DNA of 64,000 nucleotides from Tritonibacter horizontis (GTDB lineage Bacteria; Pseudomonadota; Alphaproteobacteria; Rhodobacterales; Rhodobacteraceae). This document shows positions 36,775-45,979 of the stretch, piece by piece (position 1 is the stretch's first letter; each line of letters begins with the position of its first letter). The position numbers and the translations under genes are program-made. The stretch is taken from NCBI RefSeq assembly GCF_001518015.1, contig NZ_LPUY01000052.1, positions 1-64,000 on the forward strand, written 5' to 3'. A model generated the notes under the pieces. The model worked only from the letters and a program-made list of their open reading frames with translations. It was not told the origin of the DNA and ran no database searches.

Positions 36775-37866
36775 TCAGCGGTAGAGCAGCGACTGGCCCT
36801 GATGGAACAGATGAACCTTCTCCGGCTCGGCATAAAGCCGCACCCGCTTGCCCCGCACCCCTTGGTGGATGCCGGGCAATTTCGCGATCAAGGCATTCTT
36901 GTCCACTTCAGGCGTGAAATAGAGCACGGTCACTTCGCCCAGTGCCTCGACGATGTTGACGGTCGCGTCGATGATCGCACCGCCTGTTCCGTCCTCAAAC
37001 AGATCTTCGGGCCGCACGCCGACATTGACCTTCATCCCCAGATCGCTGTCCTGCGTCGGTACGGTCGATGTAACCTCGTCACCGCTCTCCAGACGCAGAC
37101 GGGTCGTCGCGCCGGTGCCGATGACCTCGCCGGGCAGCAGGTTCATGGCAGGAGAACCGATAAACTGGGCCACGAATTCATTCTGCGGCCGCTCGTAGAG
37201 ATCCAGCGGCGTTCCGACCTGGGCGATGCCCTTGTTCGCCAGCACGACGATGCGTGTTGCCAGGGTCATCGCCTCGACCTGATCATGGGTCACATAGATC
37301 ATGGTGCTGTCGGGCATCGACTCCTTCAGCTGCGCGATCTCGATCCGCGTCGCCACCCGCAGGGCGGCATCAAGGTTGGAAAGCGGTTCGTCGAACAGAT
37401 ACACCTTTGGATCGCGCACGATCGACCGCCCGATGGCAACACGCTGACGCTGCCCACCCGACAGGGCTTTGGGCAGGCGGTCGAGGTACGCCTCAAGCTG
37501 CAGGATTTTCGCCGCCCGGTTGATGGATTCGTCGATCTCCTGTTTGCTCTTGCCCGCGATCTTGAGCGCAAAGGCCATGTTGTCGCGCACCGTCATATGC
37601 GGATAAAGCGCATAGGATTGGAACACCATGGCGATGCCGCGCTGTGCCGGCGGGATGTCGTTCATCACCGCGCCGTCGATTTCCAGCGTGCCGCCGGTGA
37701 TCCGCTCCAGCCCCGCGATCATCCGCAAAAGCGTCGACTTACCGCAGCCCGACGGGCCGACAAAGACGATCAACTCGCCCTGTTTGATGTCCAGATTGAT
37801 GTCATTCAGAACATTGACCGCGCCTGCGTAGGTCTTCTCTACCCCGGTCAGTTTTAGGTTCGCCAT
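36775..37866 (-). CDS. aglK: Alpha-glucoside ABC transporter ATPase AglK (MalK/UgpC type)
   Basis: 363 residues. Walker [10 protein letters not shown], signature LSGGQRQRVAIGRSIV, Walker B VYLFDEPLSNLD, and a C-terminal OB-type regulatory domain from about 235, as in CUT1-family MalK proteins. It energises the AglEFG importer. It is the last gene of aglE-aglF-aglG-aglA-aglK, 24 nt after aglA, and a strong terminator follows. Confidence 0.95.
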   Translation of the reverse strand: MANLKLTGVEKTYAGAVNVLNDINLDIKQGELIVFVGPSGCGKSTLLRMIAGLERITGGTLEIDGAVMNDIPPAQRGIAMVFQSYALYPHMTVRDNMAFALKIAGKSKQEIDESINRAAKILQLEAYLDRLPKALSGGQRQRVAIGRSIVRDPKVYLFDEPLSNLDAALRVATRIEIAQLKESMPDSTMIYVTHDQVEAMTLATRIVVLANKGIAQVGTPLDLYERPQNEFVAQFIGSPAMNLLPGEVIGTGATTRLRLESGDEVTSTVPTQDSDLGMKVNVGVRPEDLFEDGTGGAIIDATVNIVEALGEVTVLYFTPEVDKNALIAKLPGIHQGVRGKRVRLYAEPEKVHLFHQGQSLLYR

Positions 37867-37890
37867 GGTCTCCTACTCCTCTTCCAGGGG

Positions 37891-39570
37891 TTATGTGCGC
37901 CGCGCGATACAGGGCTGCCACGGGGCCAGCGTCAGCGTTCCGACCGTTGCGGCAACATCCGCCGTTCCCAGATCCGCGCCCAATTGCTCCCAGGCGCCAG
38001 CCGGCAGGCCAATTTCGGCCGGTGCGTCACCCAGGTTGAAGGCGCAAAAGATCTCTTCCCCCTCGGCGGAGCGGGTGAACTGCACCACGTTCCCCTCTGC
38101 CCGCACCTTGTCATGGTGGCCGCGCGACAGGGCCGCATGGGCCCGGCGCAGGGCAATCGCCCGCCGATAGTGATGAAGCAACGCTGCGGGGTCCGCCTCC
38201 TGCTCTGTCACTGCCAGGGCGGCATGTTCCAGGCTGACAGGCAACCAGGGGCGCGCCTCGGAGAAGCCGCCATAGGTATTGTCGTTGTTCCAGACCATCG
38301 GTGTGCGGCAGCCATCGCGGCCCTTGAACTCGGGCCAGAATTCGATGCCATAGGGGTCTTGCAGATCTTCAAAGGCGATATCCGCCTCCGGCAGGCCCAG
38401 TTCTTCGCCCTGATAGATGCAGACCGATCCGCGCAGGCACATCATCATGGTGGTATATAGCCGCTGTGCCGCATCCCCCAGGTTCCAGCGGGTCACATGC
38501 CGGACCACATCATGGTTGGAGAACGCCCAACAGGCCCAGCCTTCGGCCGCCACGTCATCAACCTTGTCAAACACCTCGGCCACGCGGGCTGCGTCCAGCG
38601 GGTCTTTTGCCAGAAACTCAAAGGCATAGCACATGTGCACCCCGGTGGTGCCCGCCGTATATTGCCCCAGGATTTCCAGCCCCCGCTGCGCGTCGCCCAC
38701 TTCGCCCACGGCCGTCTTGGACGGGTATTCGTCCAACAGGGCGCGGAATTTGGCAAGGAAGGCCAGGTTTTCGGGCTGGTTCTTGGAATAGAGGTGTTCC
38801 TGATGGTTATAGGGGTTCACCGAAGGCGCGATATTGGCATTGCGCAATTCCTTGGGCAGCGCCGGGTTGGAGCGTAGCTCCTTGTCGTGAATGTAGAAAT
38901 TGATGGTGTCCAGGCGGAAGCCATCGACGCCCCGCTCCAGCCAGAAGCGGGTCGCATCCAGCAGCGCGTCCTGCACCGCGTCGCAGTGGAAATTCAGATC
39001 CGGCTGCGTGGTCAGAAAGTTGTGCAGGAAGTACTGTTCGCGGCGCGGGTCCCATTGCCAGGCCGGACCGCCAAAGATCGACAACCAGTTGTTCGGCGGC
39101 GTGCCATCAGGGTTCGGGTCGGCCCAGACATACCAGTCGGCCTTGGGGTTGTCACGGCTCTGACGACTTTCCTGGAACCAGGGGTGCTGATCAGAGCTGT
39201 GCGACAGCACCATGTCGATCATCACCCGCAGACCCAGATCATGCGCCTTGGTCACCAGATCATCAAAATCGGACAGCGTGCCGAACATCGGATCCACGTC
39301 GCAATAATCGCTGACGTCATAGCCGTAGTCCTTCATCGGCGAGGTGAAGAAGGGCGAGATCCAGATCGCGTCGACACCAAGCGAGGCGATATGATCCAGC
39401 CGCGAGGTGATGCCCGGCAGGTCACCGATACCATCGCCGTTGCTGTCTTGATAGCTGCGCGGATAGATCTGGTAGATCACCGCCCCACGCCACCAGTCGG
39501 GGTCATTGGCCAGGACGGATGCGGGGTTGATGGAGGTCTGAGCGTTCATTCTTGGGTGGTCCGTCATCAT
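37891..39570 (-). CDS. aglA: Alpha-glucosidase AglA (GH13)
   Basis: Cytoplasmic hydrolase of imported alpha-glucosides, 559 residues. WWRGAVIYQIYPRSYQDSNG opens the barrel, GFRLDTINFY carries the nucleophile Asp, AVGEVGD the acid/base Glu, and FSNHDVVRH the third carboxylate. This is the oligo-1,6/alpha-glucosidase type of GH13. The start is uncertain. ATGs occur at 39570, 39567 and 39549 without a clear ribosome site, and an open frame continues to 39648 inside aglG. I favour 39570. It sits inside the transporter operon, like rhizobial aglA. Confidence 0.93.
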   Translation of the reverse strand: MMTDHPRMNAQTSINPASVLANDPDWWRGAVIYQIYPRSYQDSNGDGIGDLPGITSRLDHIASLGVDAIWISPFFTSPMKDYGYDVSDYCDVDPMFGTLSDFDDLVTKAHDLGLRVMIDMVLSHSSDQHPWFQESRQSRDNPKADWYVWADPNPDGTPPNNWLSIFGGPAWQWDPRREQYFLHNFLTTQPDLNFHCDAVQDALLDATRFWLERGVDGFRLDTINFYIHDKELRSNPALPKELRNANIAPSVNPYNHQEHLYSKNQPENLAFLAKFRALLDEYPSKTAVGEVGDAQRGLEILGQYTAGTTGVHMCYAFEFLAKDPLDAARVAEVFDKVDDVAAEGWACWAFSNHDVVRHVTRWNLGDAAQRLYTTMMMCLRGSVCIYQGEELGLPEADIAFEDLQDPYGIEFWPEFKGRDGCRTPMVWNNDNTYGGFSEARPWLPVSLEHAALAVTEQEADPAALLHHYRRAIALRRAHAALSRGHHDKVRAEGNVVQFTRSAEGEEIFCAFNLGDAPAEIGLPAGAWEQLGADLGTADVAATVGTLTLAPWQPCIARRT

Positions 39571-39595
39571 AAGGTGGAAAAGAGGTCGCCGGGGA

Positions 39596-40744
39596 TCATT
39601 TGACCGATCCGGCCAAAAGCCCGCGCACGAGGTATTTCTGCATTGCAAAGAAGACCCCCAGCGGCACTGCTATCGAAACAAAGGCGGAGGTCGCGAGGAT
39701 CTCCCAGTTGCCGCCGCGGGTGCCCAGCAGCTCGACAATCTGCTTTGTCATCACCGTGGTTTCGCCGGTGGCGTCGATCAGGAACACCATGGCCACCAGT
39801 AGATCGTTCCAGGTCCACAGGAACTGAAAAATCGCAAAGGAGGCCAGCGCCGGGAAGGACAGCGGCAGGATGATCCGCACGAAGATCTGGAAATCGGTGG
39901 CGCCGTCGACGCGCGCGTTTTCGATGATATCGCGCGGGATACCGATCATGTAGTTGCGCAGCAGGTAGATCGCCAACGGCAGGCCAAACCCTGTGTGGGC
40001 CATCCAGACGCCAAGGTAGCCCTTGCCGATGCCAATCTCGTTATGGAATTTCAGCAACGGGATCAGCGCCAGTTGCAAGGGCACCACCAACAGGCCGACG
40101 ATGGTCGCGATCAGCAGCGCCCGGCCCGGAAACTCCATCCAGGCCAGCGCATAGGCCGCAAAGGCCGCGATCAGGATCGGGATGATGGTGGCCGGAATAG
40201 TTACCGTCAGCGTGTTGAAAAAGGCCCGCGCCAGATTGTCCGTGGACCCGCCGGAGATCAGGATTGTCTCGTAGTTCTCAACTGTGAACTCTGGCGGCAC
40301 AACGGCGGTTGCAAACACCCGCGGGCCACGGCGGCCCGACATCTCTTCGGCGGATTGAAGCCGGTAGGCGCCGTCTTCCTCTACGGTCAGGACGCTGCCG
40401 TCGCGCAGCTCGGCGGTGTCGCCGGGGCCATTGGCATCAATCTCGCGCGCGTTGGTGCCCCAGGCAGAGATCTTGGCCTTGCTGCCCTCTTCAAAAAGAT
40501 TGCCCTCGATCACCCAAAGGTCGCCCTCCTGCACCTGCGCATCCGGCTCTGCCGTGCGCAGGGTAAGGTTCTGTTCGGTGGGAAACAGCGCTTTCCACCA
40601 CCCCGAGGTGGCAATCTGGTCGCCGGTCCGAAAGGAAGAGACAAGCAGCCCGAGCGTCGGGAACAGCCACAATCCGACCAGGACGATGACAGAAATCCGC
40701 AGCGCCCAGATCAGGCTTGGTTTTTGTCCTGCAATGGCATTCAT
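39596..40744 (-). CDS. aglG: Alpha-glucoside ABC transporter permease AglG
   Basis: 382-residue inner-membrane CUT1 permease with six membrane segments and an unusually large periplasmic loop of about 110 residues after helix 1, a feature of AglG. The EAA-type loop reads ENARVDGATDFQIFVRIILP. It pairs with AglF. Confidence 0.94.
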   Translation of the reverse strand: MNAIAGQKPSLIWALRISVIVLVGLWLFPTLGLLVSSFRTGDQIATSGWWKALFPTEQNLTLRTAEPDAQVQEGDLWVIEGNLFEEGSKAKISAWGTNAREIDANGPGDTAELRDGSVLTVEEDGAYRLQSAEEMSGRRGPRVFATAVVPPEFTVENYETILISGGSTDNLARAFFNTLTVTIPATIIPILIAAFAAYALAWMEFPGRALLIATIVGLLVVPLQLALIPLLKFHNEIGIGKGYLGVWMAHTGFGLPLAIYLLRNYMIGIPRDIIENARVDGATDFQIFVRIILPLSFPALASFAIFQFLWTWNDLLVAMVFLIDATGETTVMTKQIVELLGTRGGNWEILATSAFVSIAVPLGVFFAMQKYLVRGLLAGSVK

Positions 40745-40759
40745 GGTCTATCGCCTCCC

Positions 40760-41767
40760 TCAGCGCATTTCGCGGCGTGCGTTATAGACGTTCCAGACCA
40801 GGATCGGCAGCACCAGCAGCATGATCATCATCGCACTGGCAGAACCGACACCCCAGTCGCGGGCGACAAACAGCTTGTCGTACATGTAGTTGGCAAGCAC
40901 CTGCGTCTGCCATTGGCCGTTGGTCATCGCAAACACGATGTCAAAGACCTTGAGCACCACGATGGTGATGGTGGTCCAGACCACGACGATGGTACCGATG
41001 ATCTGCGGCACCTTGATGCGGAAAAAGATCTGAAACGGCCCGGCCCCGTCGACAATTGCGGCCTCCACCGTTTCCTCCGGGATGCCCCGCAGAGCGGCCG
41101 ACAGGATCACCATGGCAAACCCGGTCTGGATCCAGACCAGCACCATCATCAGGAAGAAGTTGTTCCAGAACGGAATGGTCAGCCATTGCTGCGGCTCGAT
41201 GCCGCCAAGCCAGATATAGATCGCATTCAGCACCCCGATCTGTTCGGTGCCAGGGGGGCGTGCATCATAGACCAGTTTCCAGATCACGGCGGCACCGACA
41301 AAGGAGATCGCCATCGGCATGAAAATCAGGGATTTGGCAATATTGCCCCAGGCCAGCCGGTCGGTCAGCTGTGCCGCCAGCAGGCCAAAGGCGGTCGACG
41401 CAGCAGGTACCACAAGCAGCCAGAGGAAATTGTTCTGCAAGGCTTCCCAGAACTTCGGCTCTCCCAGCATCTGTTTATAGTTCGCCAGTCCGACAAACTG
41501 CGACCCGCCACCGGGCAACCGTTCTGTCAACGACAGCCGGATGGTTTCAACCACCGGATAGGCCAGGTAGAGCCCCAGCGCCAGCAAGGCGGGAAACAGA
41601 AAGAGCCAGGGACGCACCATATTGGCGCGGCGAATGTTACGGGCGATCTCCTTGCCCCGGGCGGGAAAGATCAGCGTGTCGAGAATGATGTTCGAGAGAT
41701 AGAAATAGCCGACACAACCCCCGACGCCAAAGGCGATGGTCAGCAGCCCCTGAATGGCTGGATGCAT
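40760..41767 (-). CDS. aglF: Alpha-glucoside ABC transporter permease AglF
   Basis: 335-residue CUT1 permease. RPWLFLFPALLALGLYLAYP is the first hydrophobic core, and ETVEAAIVDGAGPFQIFFRI the EAA loop that contacts AglK. The ATG at 41767 has AGGAG six nt upstream. A longer frame to 41830 lies in the gap after aglE and has no family character. It follows aglE by 116 nt. Confidence 0.94.
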   Translation of the reverse strand: MHPAIQGLLTIAFGVGGCVGYFYLSNIILDTLIFPARGKEIARNIRRANMVRPWLFLFPALLALGLYLAYPVVETIRLSLTERLPGGGSQFVGLANYKQMLGEPKFWEALQNNFLWLLVVPAASTAFGLLAAQLTDRLAWGNIAKSLIFMPMAISFVGAAVIWKLVYDARPPGTEQIGVLNAIYIWLGGIEPQQWLTIPFWNNFFLMMVLVWIQTGFAMVILSAALRGIPEETVEAAIVDGAGPFQIFFRIKVPQIIGTIVVVWTTITIVVLKVFDIVFAMTNGQWQTQVLANYMYDKLFVARDWGVGSASAMMIMLLVLPILVWNVYNARREMR

Positions 41768-41883
41768 AACTGGCTCCTGAAATATATGGCCGGGATGCTG
41801 ATGCGCAAAAGGCATGAGCCGCGTCGGCAAATGGGTGTGGGGCCACCATCAAAGGCGGCCCCACTGGGAGGGAACGCGCGAGG

Positions 41884-43233
41884 TTACTTCAGCGCATCCC
41901 AGGAGGATTGGATCTCCGAAGCGACCTCTGCTGCGGGTTTGCCGCCTGCATAGTCGACCATACCCGTCCAGAAGGAGCCGGCCCCGACACCGCCGGGCAT
42001 CAGGTCAGATGCGTCAAAGCGGAAGGTGTCGGCGGAGAGCAGGATCTCGCCCATTTTCTTGAGGGTGTCGGTGGCGTACAGCTCTGTGTTCACACCTTTC
42101 AGAGGTGTCAGGAAGCCTTGCTGCGCCATCCAGACTTCATGCGCAATGGGGGACTGCAGGAACTGCATCAGAGCCTGCGCACCGGGACTGTCGTTGGTGA
42201 TCGACCAGATGGTGCCGGCCCCCAGAACCGGGCTGCCCAGATCCTTGCCCTCGTAAGCCGGGAAGTAGAAGAAGTCCGCATCCAGACCCATTTCGGTACC
42301 TTCGGGGAAGAAGGCCGGAATGAAGGAAGCCTGACGGTGCATCATGCACTGCGGCGGGCTGGCGAACAGGCCCTTGGGGCTGTCACGGAAATCGGTCGAG
42401 GCCACGGCCCCTGCCCCACCGGACACATAGTCGTCGTTGCGGGCGAAATAGCCGAACTCTTCGATGGCCTCGACAACGCGCGGATCGTCAAACGGGATCT
42501 CGTTTGCCACCCATTGGTCATAGACCGCTGGTTCCTGCGTGCGCAGCATCATGTCTTCGACCCAGTCGGTCGCGGGCCAGCCGGTCGCGCCGCCAGATCC
42601 CAGACCGATGCACCAGGGGGTGTTGCCATCTGCCGCCATCTGGTCGGTGAGGGTCTTCAGCTCTTCCATAGAGGCCGGGATGTCATATCCGAAATCTTCG
42701 AAGTTCTCGGGGTTGTACCAAACCAGCGATTTCAGATCGACCTTGAAGAACAGGCCAAACAGATCGTCATTTCCTTCGGGGCCTTTGAACGTCCCGAGAT
42801 CAACCCAGGATTGTCCCGCCGCATAGTTGTCCTTGACCCAGGTTTCCGTCTCTTCACCCAGCGGCGTGATAAAGCCACGCTCGGCCATGTCGGACACCAG
42901 GCCCGGCTGCGGGAAGACGGCGACATTGGGCGCGGAGCCCGCTTCGGCATCAACGACGATCTGCTGTTCAAAGCTGTCGGAGCCGGCATAGCGGACATCA
43001 GCGCCGGTGGCGGCGGCGAAATAAGCCAGCACGTTTTCGACCAGTTCCTGGTCCGGGCCGAGCCATGGGCCGAAGACGGTGACCTGCTCACCATCCAGAT
43101 CGATCTTTTCCAGTTCCGCGTAGCTGTCCCAGTTGAAGTCGCCTTCGCCGACCGGGAACATCAGATCCTGCGCCTGGGCGCTGCCTGCGACCAGAGCAGC
43201 CACTGCGGCGGCCGTCATCAAATTCCGTTTCAT
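41884..43233 (-). CDS. aglE: Alpha-glucoside ABC transporter, periplasmic binding protein AglE
   Basis: 449 residues with a Sec signal (KRNLMTAAAVAALVAGSAQA, then QDL). FGPWLGPDQELVENVLAYF and YAGSDSFEQQI are typical of the AglE subgroup of family 1 solute-binding proteins. The ATG at 43233 follows GGGAGGAG. A TTG 15 nt upstream is unlikely. First gene of the operon, divergent from aglR, with two palindromic operators in the gap. Confidence 0.94.
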   Translation of the reverse strand: MKRNLMTAAAVAALVAGSAQAQDLMFPVGEGDFNWDSYAELEKIDLDGEQVTVFGPWLGPDQELVENVLAYFAAATGADVRYAGSDSFEQQIVVDAEAGSAPNVAVFPQPGLVSDMAERGFITPLGEETETWVKDNYAAGQSWVDLGTFKGPEGNDDLFGLFFKVDLKSLVWYNPENFEDFGYDIPASMEELKTLTDQMAADGNTPWCIGLGSGGATGWPATDWVEDMMLRTQEPAVYDQWVANEIPFDDPRVVEAIEEFGYFARNDDYVSGGAGAVASTDFRDSPKGLFASPPQCMMHRQASFIPAFFPEGTEMGLDADFFYFPAYEGKDLGSPVLGAGTIWSITNDSPGAQALMQFLQSPIAHEVWMAQQGFLTPLKGVNTELYATDTLKKMGEILLSADTFRFDASDLMPGGVGAGSFWTGMVDYAGGKPAAEVASEIQSSWDALK

Positions 43234-43306
43234 AAATTCTCCTCCCAAGGTTTTGCGCTCTAGGTTTCACTTGATGCTAGTTTTTCGGGCAAGCAATCCA
43301 AATCAC

Positions 43307-43318
43307 CAAAGCGCTTTG
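43307..43318. promoter_or_regulatory. AglR-type operator, copy 1
   Basis: Perfect 12-nt palindrome CAAAGCGCTTTG, 74 nt upstream of the aglE ATG. Its 10-nt core recurs beside aglR. The central CG dyad is typical of LacI-family operators. Confidence 0.75.
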
Positions 43319-43460
43319 ACTGATCATAAAATTCTAGATTCGGACTGTTCTGTCAATGAGTCTATGTTAGCGCCCAAAAATTTATGCTTGAAATCGCCTC
43401 TTCTCCTTTGACATAAAAGGGGACACGGTGGTGAGACTGCAACCGATTACATCAAAACTT

Positions 43461-43472
43461 TAAAGCGCTTTG
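43461..43472. promoter_or_regulatory. AglR-type operator, copy 2
   Basis: TAAAGCGCTTTG, sharing 11 of 12 bases with copy 1 including the palindromic core AAAGCGCTTT. It ends 13 nt before the aglR ATG, a position suited to autorepression. Centre-to-centre distance to copy 1 is 154 nt, so looping is possible. Confidence 0.75.
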
Positions 43473-43484
43473 GAGCCTCCCCAC

Positions 43485-44516
43485 ATGAACCTCAAGCAGC
43501 TAGCAGCGCATCTGGGTCTGTCCCAGACCACGGTAAGCCGGGCGTTGAACGGCTATCCGGAGGTCAGTGAAGAGACCCGCAAACGGGTGCAGCAAGCGGC
43601 GGATCAGCACAACTATCGGCCCAACACCCGGGCCAAGGCGCTGGCGACGGGGCGGGCGATGGCGATCGGCCATGTTATCCCGCTGTCGTCGCGGCACGAG
43701 ATGATGAACCCGATCTTTGGCGATTTCATTTCCGGCGCGGGCGAGAGCTACAGCAATGCCGGTTACGATATGGTGCTGTCGCTGGTGGCCGATAAGGAAC
43801 AGTCCAGCGCCTATCACGAAATGGTGGCCAAACGAAACGTCGATGGCATCGTGCTGCACGCGCCCGAAATGCGGGATCCGCGCATCACCTTGCTGCAAAA
43901 GATCGGCCTGCCCTTCGCGGTGCACGGCCGCGCGACCGAGATCACCACGCCCTATAGCTGGCTCGACGTAAACAACCGGAGCGCGTTTCAGCGCGCGACC
44001 GATTTCCTGCTCGACCTCGGCCATCGGCGGATCTGCCTGGTCAACGGGCAGGAAAACATGGATTTCGCCTTTCGGCGTCGGCGCGGATACGAGGCTGCAT
44101 TGACTGCGCGCGGCGTCGAGATCGACCCGCAGCTGTTGTTTGCCGACGAGATGACCGAGGTCTATGGCTATGAAACCGTGCGCCGGACGCAGAGGCTGGA
44201 CGACCCGCCGACGGCCTATCTGGTCTCGTCGATCATCGCCGCCTTTGGGGTGCGGCGGGCCATTGAGGAATCAGAATTGGTGATGGGGCGCGATATCTCT
44301 GTCATCACCCATGACGACGATCTGTCCTATCTGCGCAATGGCGCCGATGTGCCCGTGTTCACCGCCACCCGATCCTCGGTCCGCGAGGCCGGTCGCAAGC
44401 TGGCGCAATTGCTGATCACCCAAATTGAAACCCCGGGGTCCCCCCCGTTGACCGAGTTGCTCGAAGCAGAGCTGACCGTCGGACGTTCCACCGGACCGGC
44501 GCCCAACAGGACCTGA
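43485..44516 (+). CDS. aglR: LacI-family regulator AglR
   Basis: 343 residues. The N-terminal MNLKQLAAHLGLSQTTVSRALNGYP is the LacI helix-turn-helix, followed by the hinge and a type 1 periplasmic-binding-like effector domain (AIGHVIPLSSRHEMMNPIFG onward). It probably represses aglEFGAK and itself until an alpha-glucoside binds. The ATG at 43485 is preferred to an upstream TTG because it gives the family N-terminus. The GH1 gene follows after 5 nt. Confidence 0.93.
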   Translation: MNLKQLAAHLGLSQTTVSRALNGYPEVSEETRKRVQQAADQHNYRPNTRAKALATGRAMAIGHVIPLSSRHEMMNPIFGDFISGAGESYSNAGYDMVLSLVADKEQSSAYHEMVAKRNVDGIVLHAPEMRDPRITLLQKIGLPFAVHGRATEITTPYSWLDVNNRSAFQRATDFLLDLGHRRICLVNGQENMDFAFRRRRGYEAALTARGVEIDPQLLFADEMTEVYGYETVRRTQRLDDPPTAYLVSSIIAAFGVRRAIEESELVMGRDISVITHDDDLSYLRNGADVPVFTATRSSVREAGRKLAQLLITQIETPGSPPLTELLEAELTVGRSTGPAPNRT

Positions 44517-44521
44517 AACAC

Positions 44522-45856
44522 ATGAAAAACTTCACATTCACGCGCAAGGATTTCCCGGCGGATTTCCTGTTTGGCAGCGCGACCTCCTCCTATCAGATCG
44601 AGGGCCATCAGTTCGGCGGCGCCGGCGCGACCCATTGGGACAGCTTTGCCGCGACGCCTGGCAATGTGGTGCGGGCCGAAAACGGCGCGACCGCCTGCGA
44701 TCACTATCACCGCTACGAAGCCGACCTTGATCTGGCGGCGGCAGCGGGGCTGGATTGCTATCGGTTTTCCACCAGTTGGGCCCGTGTCCTGCCCGAAGGC
44801 ACCGGCACCCCGAACGCCGAAGGGCTGGATTTCTATGACCGGCTGACGGACGCGATGCTGGAACGCGGGCTGAAGCCCTGCGCGACGCTCTATCACTGGG
44901 AATTGCCGCAACCGCTGGCGGATCTGGGCGGCTGGCGCAACCGCGAGATCGGCAATTGGTTTGCCGAATTTACCGAAGTGATCATGGGGCGGATCGGCGA
45001 CCGGATGCATTCGGTCGCGCCCATCAATGAACCCTGGTGCGTTGGCTGGCTGTCGCATTTCCTTGGCCATCACGCGCCCGGCCTGCGCGACATTCGCGCC
45101 ACCGCGCGGGCGATGCACCATGTGTTGCTGGCCCATGGGCGCGCGATTGAGGTGATGCGCGGGCTCGGGATGTCGAACCTTGGCGCAGTGTTCAACTTTG
45201 AATGGGCCCACCCGGTCGACACCAGCCCCGAAGCGCTGGCCGCCGCCGAGACCTATGACGCGATCTACAACCGGTTCTTCCTTGGCGGCGTGTTCAAGGG
45301 CGCCTACCCCGATCCGGTGCTGAAAGGGTTGGAGCCGCATCTGCCGAACGGCTGGCAGGACGATTTCAAAACCATCACCCAGCCCGTCGACTGGTGTGGT
45401 CTGAACTACTACACCCGCAAGGTGATCGGGCCAGAGCCAGGCCCCTGGCCGCACTACGCCGAACTCGACGGCCCGCTGCCCAAAACGCAGATGGGGTGGG
45501 AGATCTACCCAGACGGGCTCTATAACTTCCTGACCCGGACGGCCGCCGAATACACCGGCGACCTGCCGCTGATCGTCACGGAAAACGGCATGTCAAACCC
45601 CGATGTCATCGAGAACGGCGTGGTGTCGGACCATGGCCGGATCGAATATGTCGACGCCCATCTGGCGCGGGTTCGCAAAGCAATCGCGGATGGTGTACCG
45701 GTCAAAGGTTACTTCCTGTGGTCGCTCATGGACAACTACGAATGGGCGCTGGGGTATGAAAAACGCTTTGGCATGGTGCATGTGGATTTCGACACGCTCG
45801 CCCGCACCCCCAAGGCGTCTTATCACGCCCTGAAAGAGGCGCTGACCCTGGGCTAA
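44522..45856 (+). CDS. bglA: Family 1 beta-glucosidase
   Basis: 444 residues, full GH1 length. FPADFLFGSATSSYQIEG is the family start, PINEPWC the acid/base Glu (TxNEP motif), and IVTENGMS the nucleophile Glu. It has no signal peptide, so it acts on imported glycosides or phosphate-free disaccharides. It is co-transcribed with aglR (5 nt), which widens the locus beyond alpha-glucosides and suggests the importer also brings in beta-linked sugars. Confidence 0.95.
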   Translation: MKNFTFTRKDFPADFLFGSATSSYQIEGHQFGGAGATHWDSFAATPGNVVRAENGATACDHYHRYEADLDLAAAAGLDCYRFSTSWARVLPEGTGTPNAEGLDFYDRLTDAMLERGLKPCATLYHWELPQPLADLGGWRNREIGNWFAEFTEVIMGRIGDRMHSVAPINEPWCVGWLSHFLGHHAPGLRDIRATARAMHHVLLAHGRAIEVMRGLGMSNLGAVFNFEWAHPVDTSPEALAAAETYDAIYNRFFLGGVFKGAYPDPVLKGLEPHLPNGWQDDFKTITQPVDWCGLNYYTRKVIGPEPGPWPHYAELDGPLPKTQMGWEIYPDGLYNFLTRTAAEYTGDLPLIVTENGMSNPDVIENGVVSDHGRIEYVDAHLARVRKAIADGVPVKGYFLWSLMDNYEWALGYEKRFGMVHVDFDTLARTPKASYHALKEALTLG

Positions 45857-45898
45857 GGTCCAACCCGACCCCCTGCCCCATCCCAGGCCCCGGACCGT

Positions 45899-45926
45899 CC
45901 GCGCGCAACCCTTCGGTTGCGTGCGG
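45899..45926. other. Hairpin between convergent bglA and racemase genes
   Basis: A stem of about 12 bp (CCGCGCGCAACC against GGTTGCGTGCGG, one G-T pair) with loop CTTC. There is no T run on either strand. It may be a weak bidirectional terminator. Confidence 0.5.
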
Positions 45927-45979
45927 GCGATGCCCTTGGGGACGAGATCAAACGGCGCTTGCCCGCGAAAATTAATGCC

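Noticed and set aside
39995-41953. 652-codon plus-strand open frame
   Set aside because: Antisense to aglG and aglF; no motifs.
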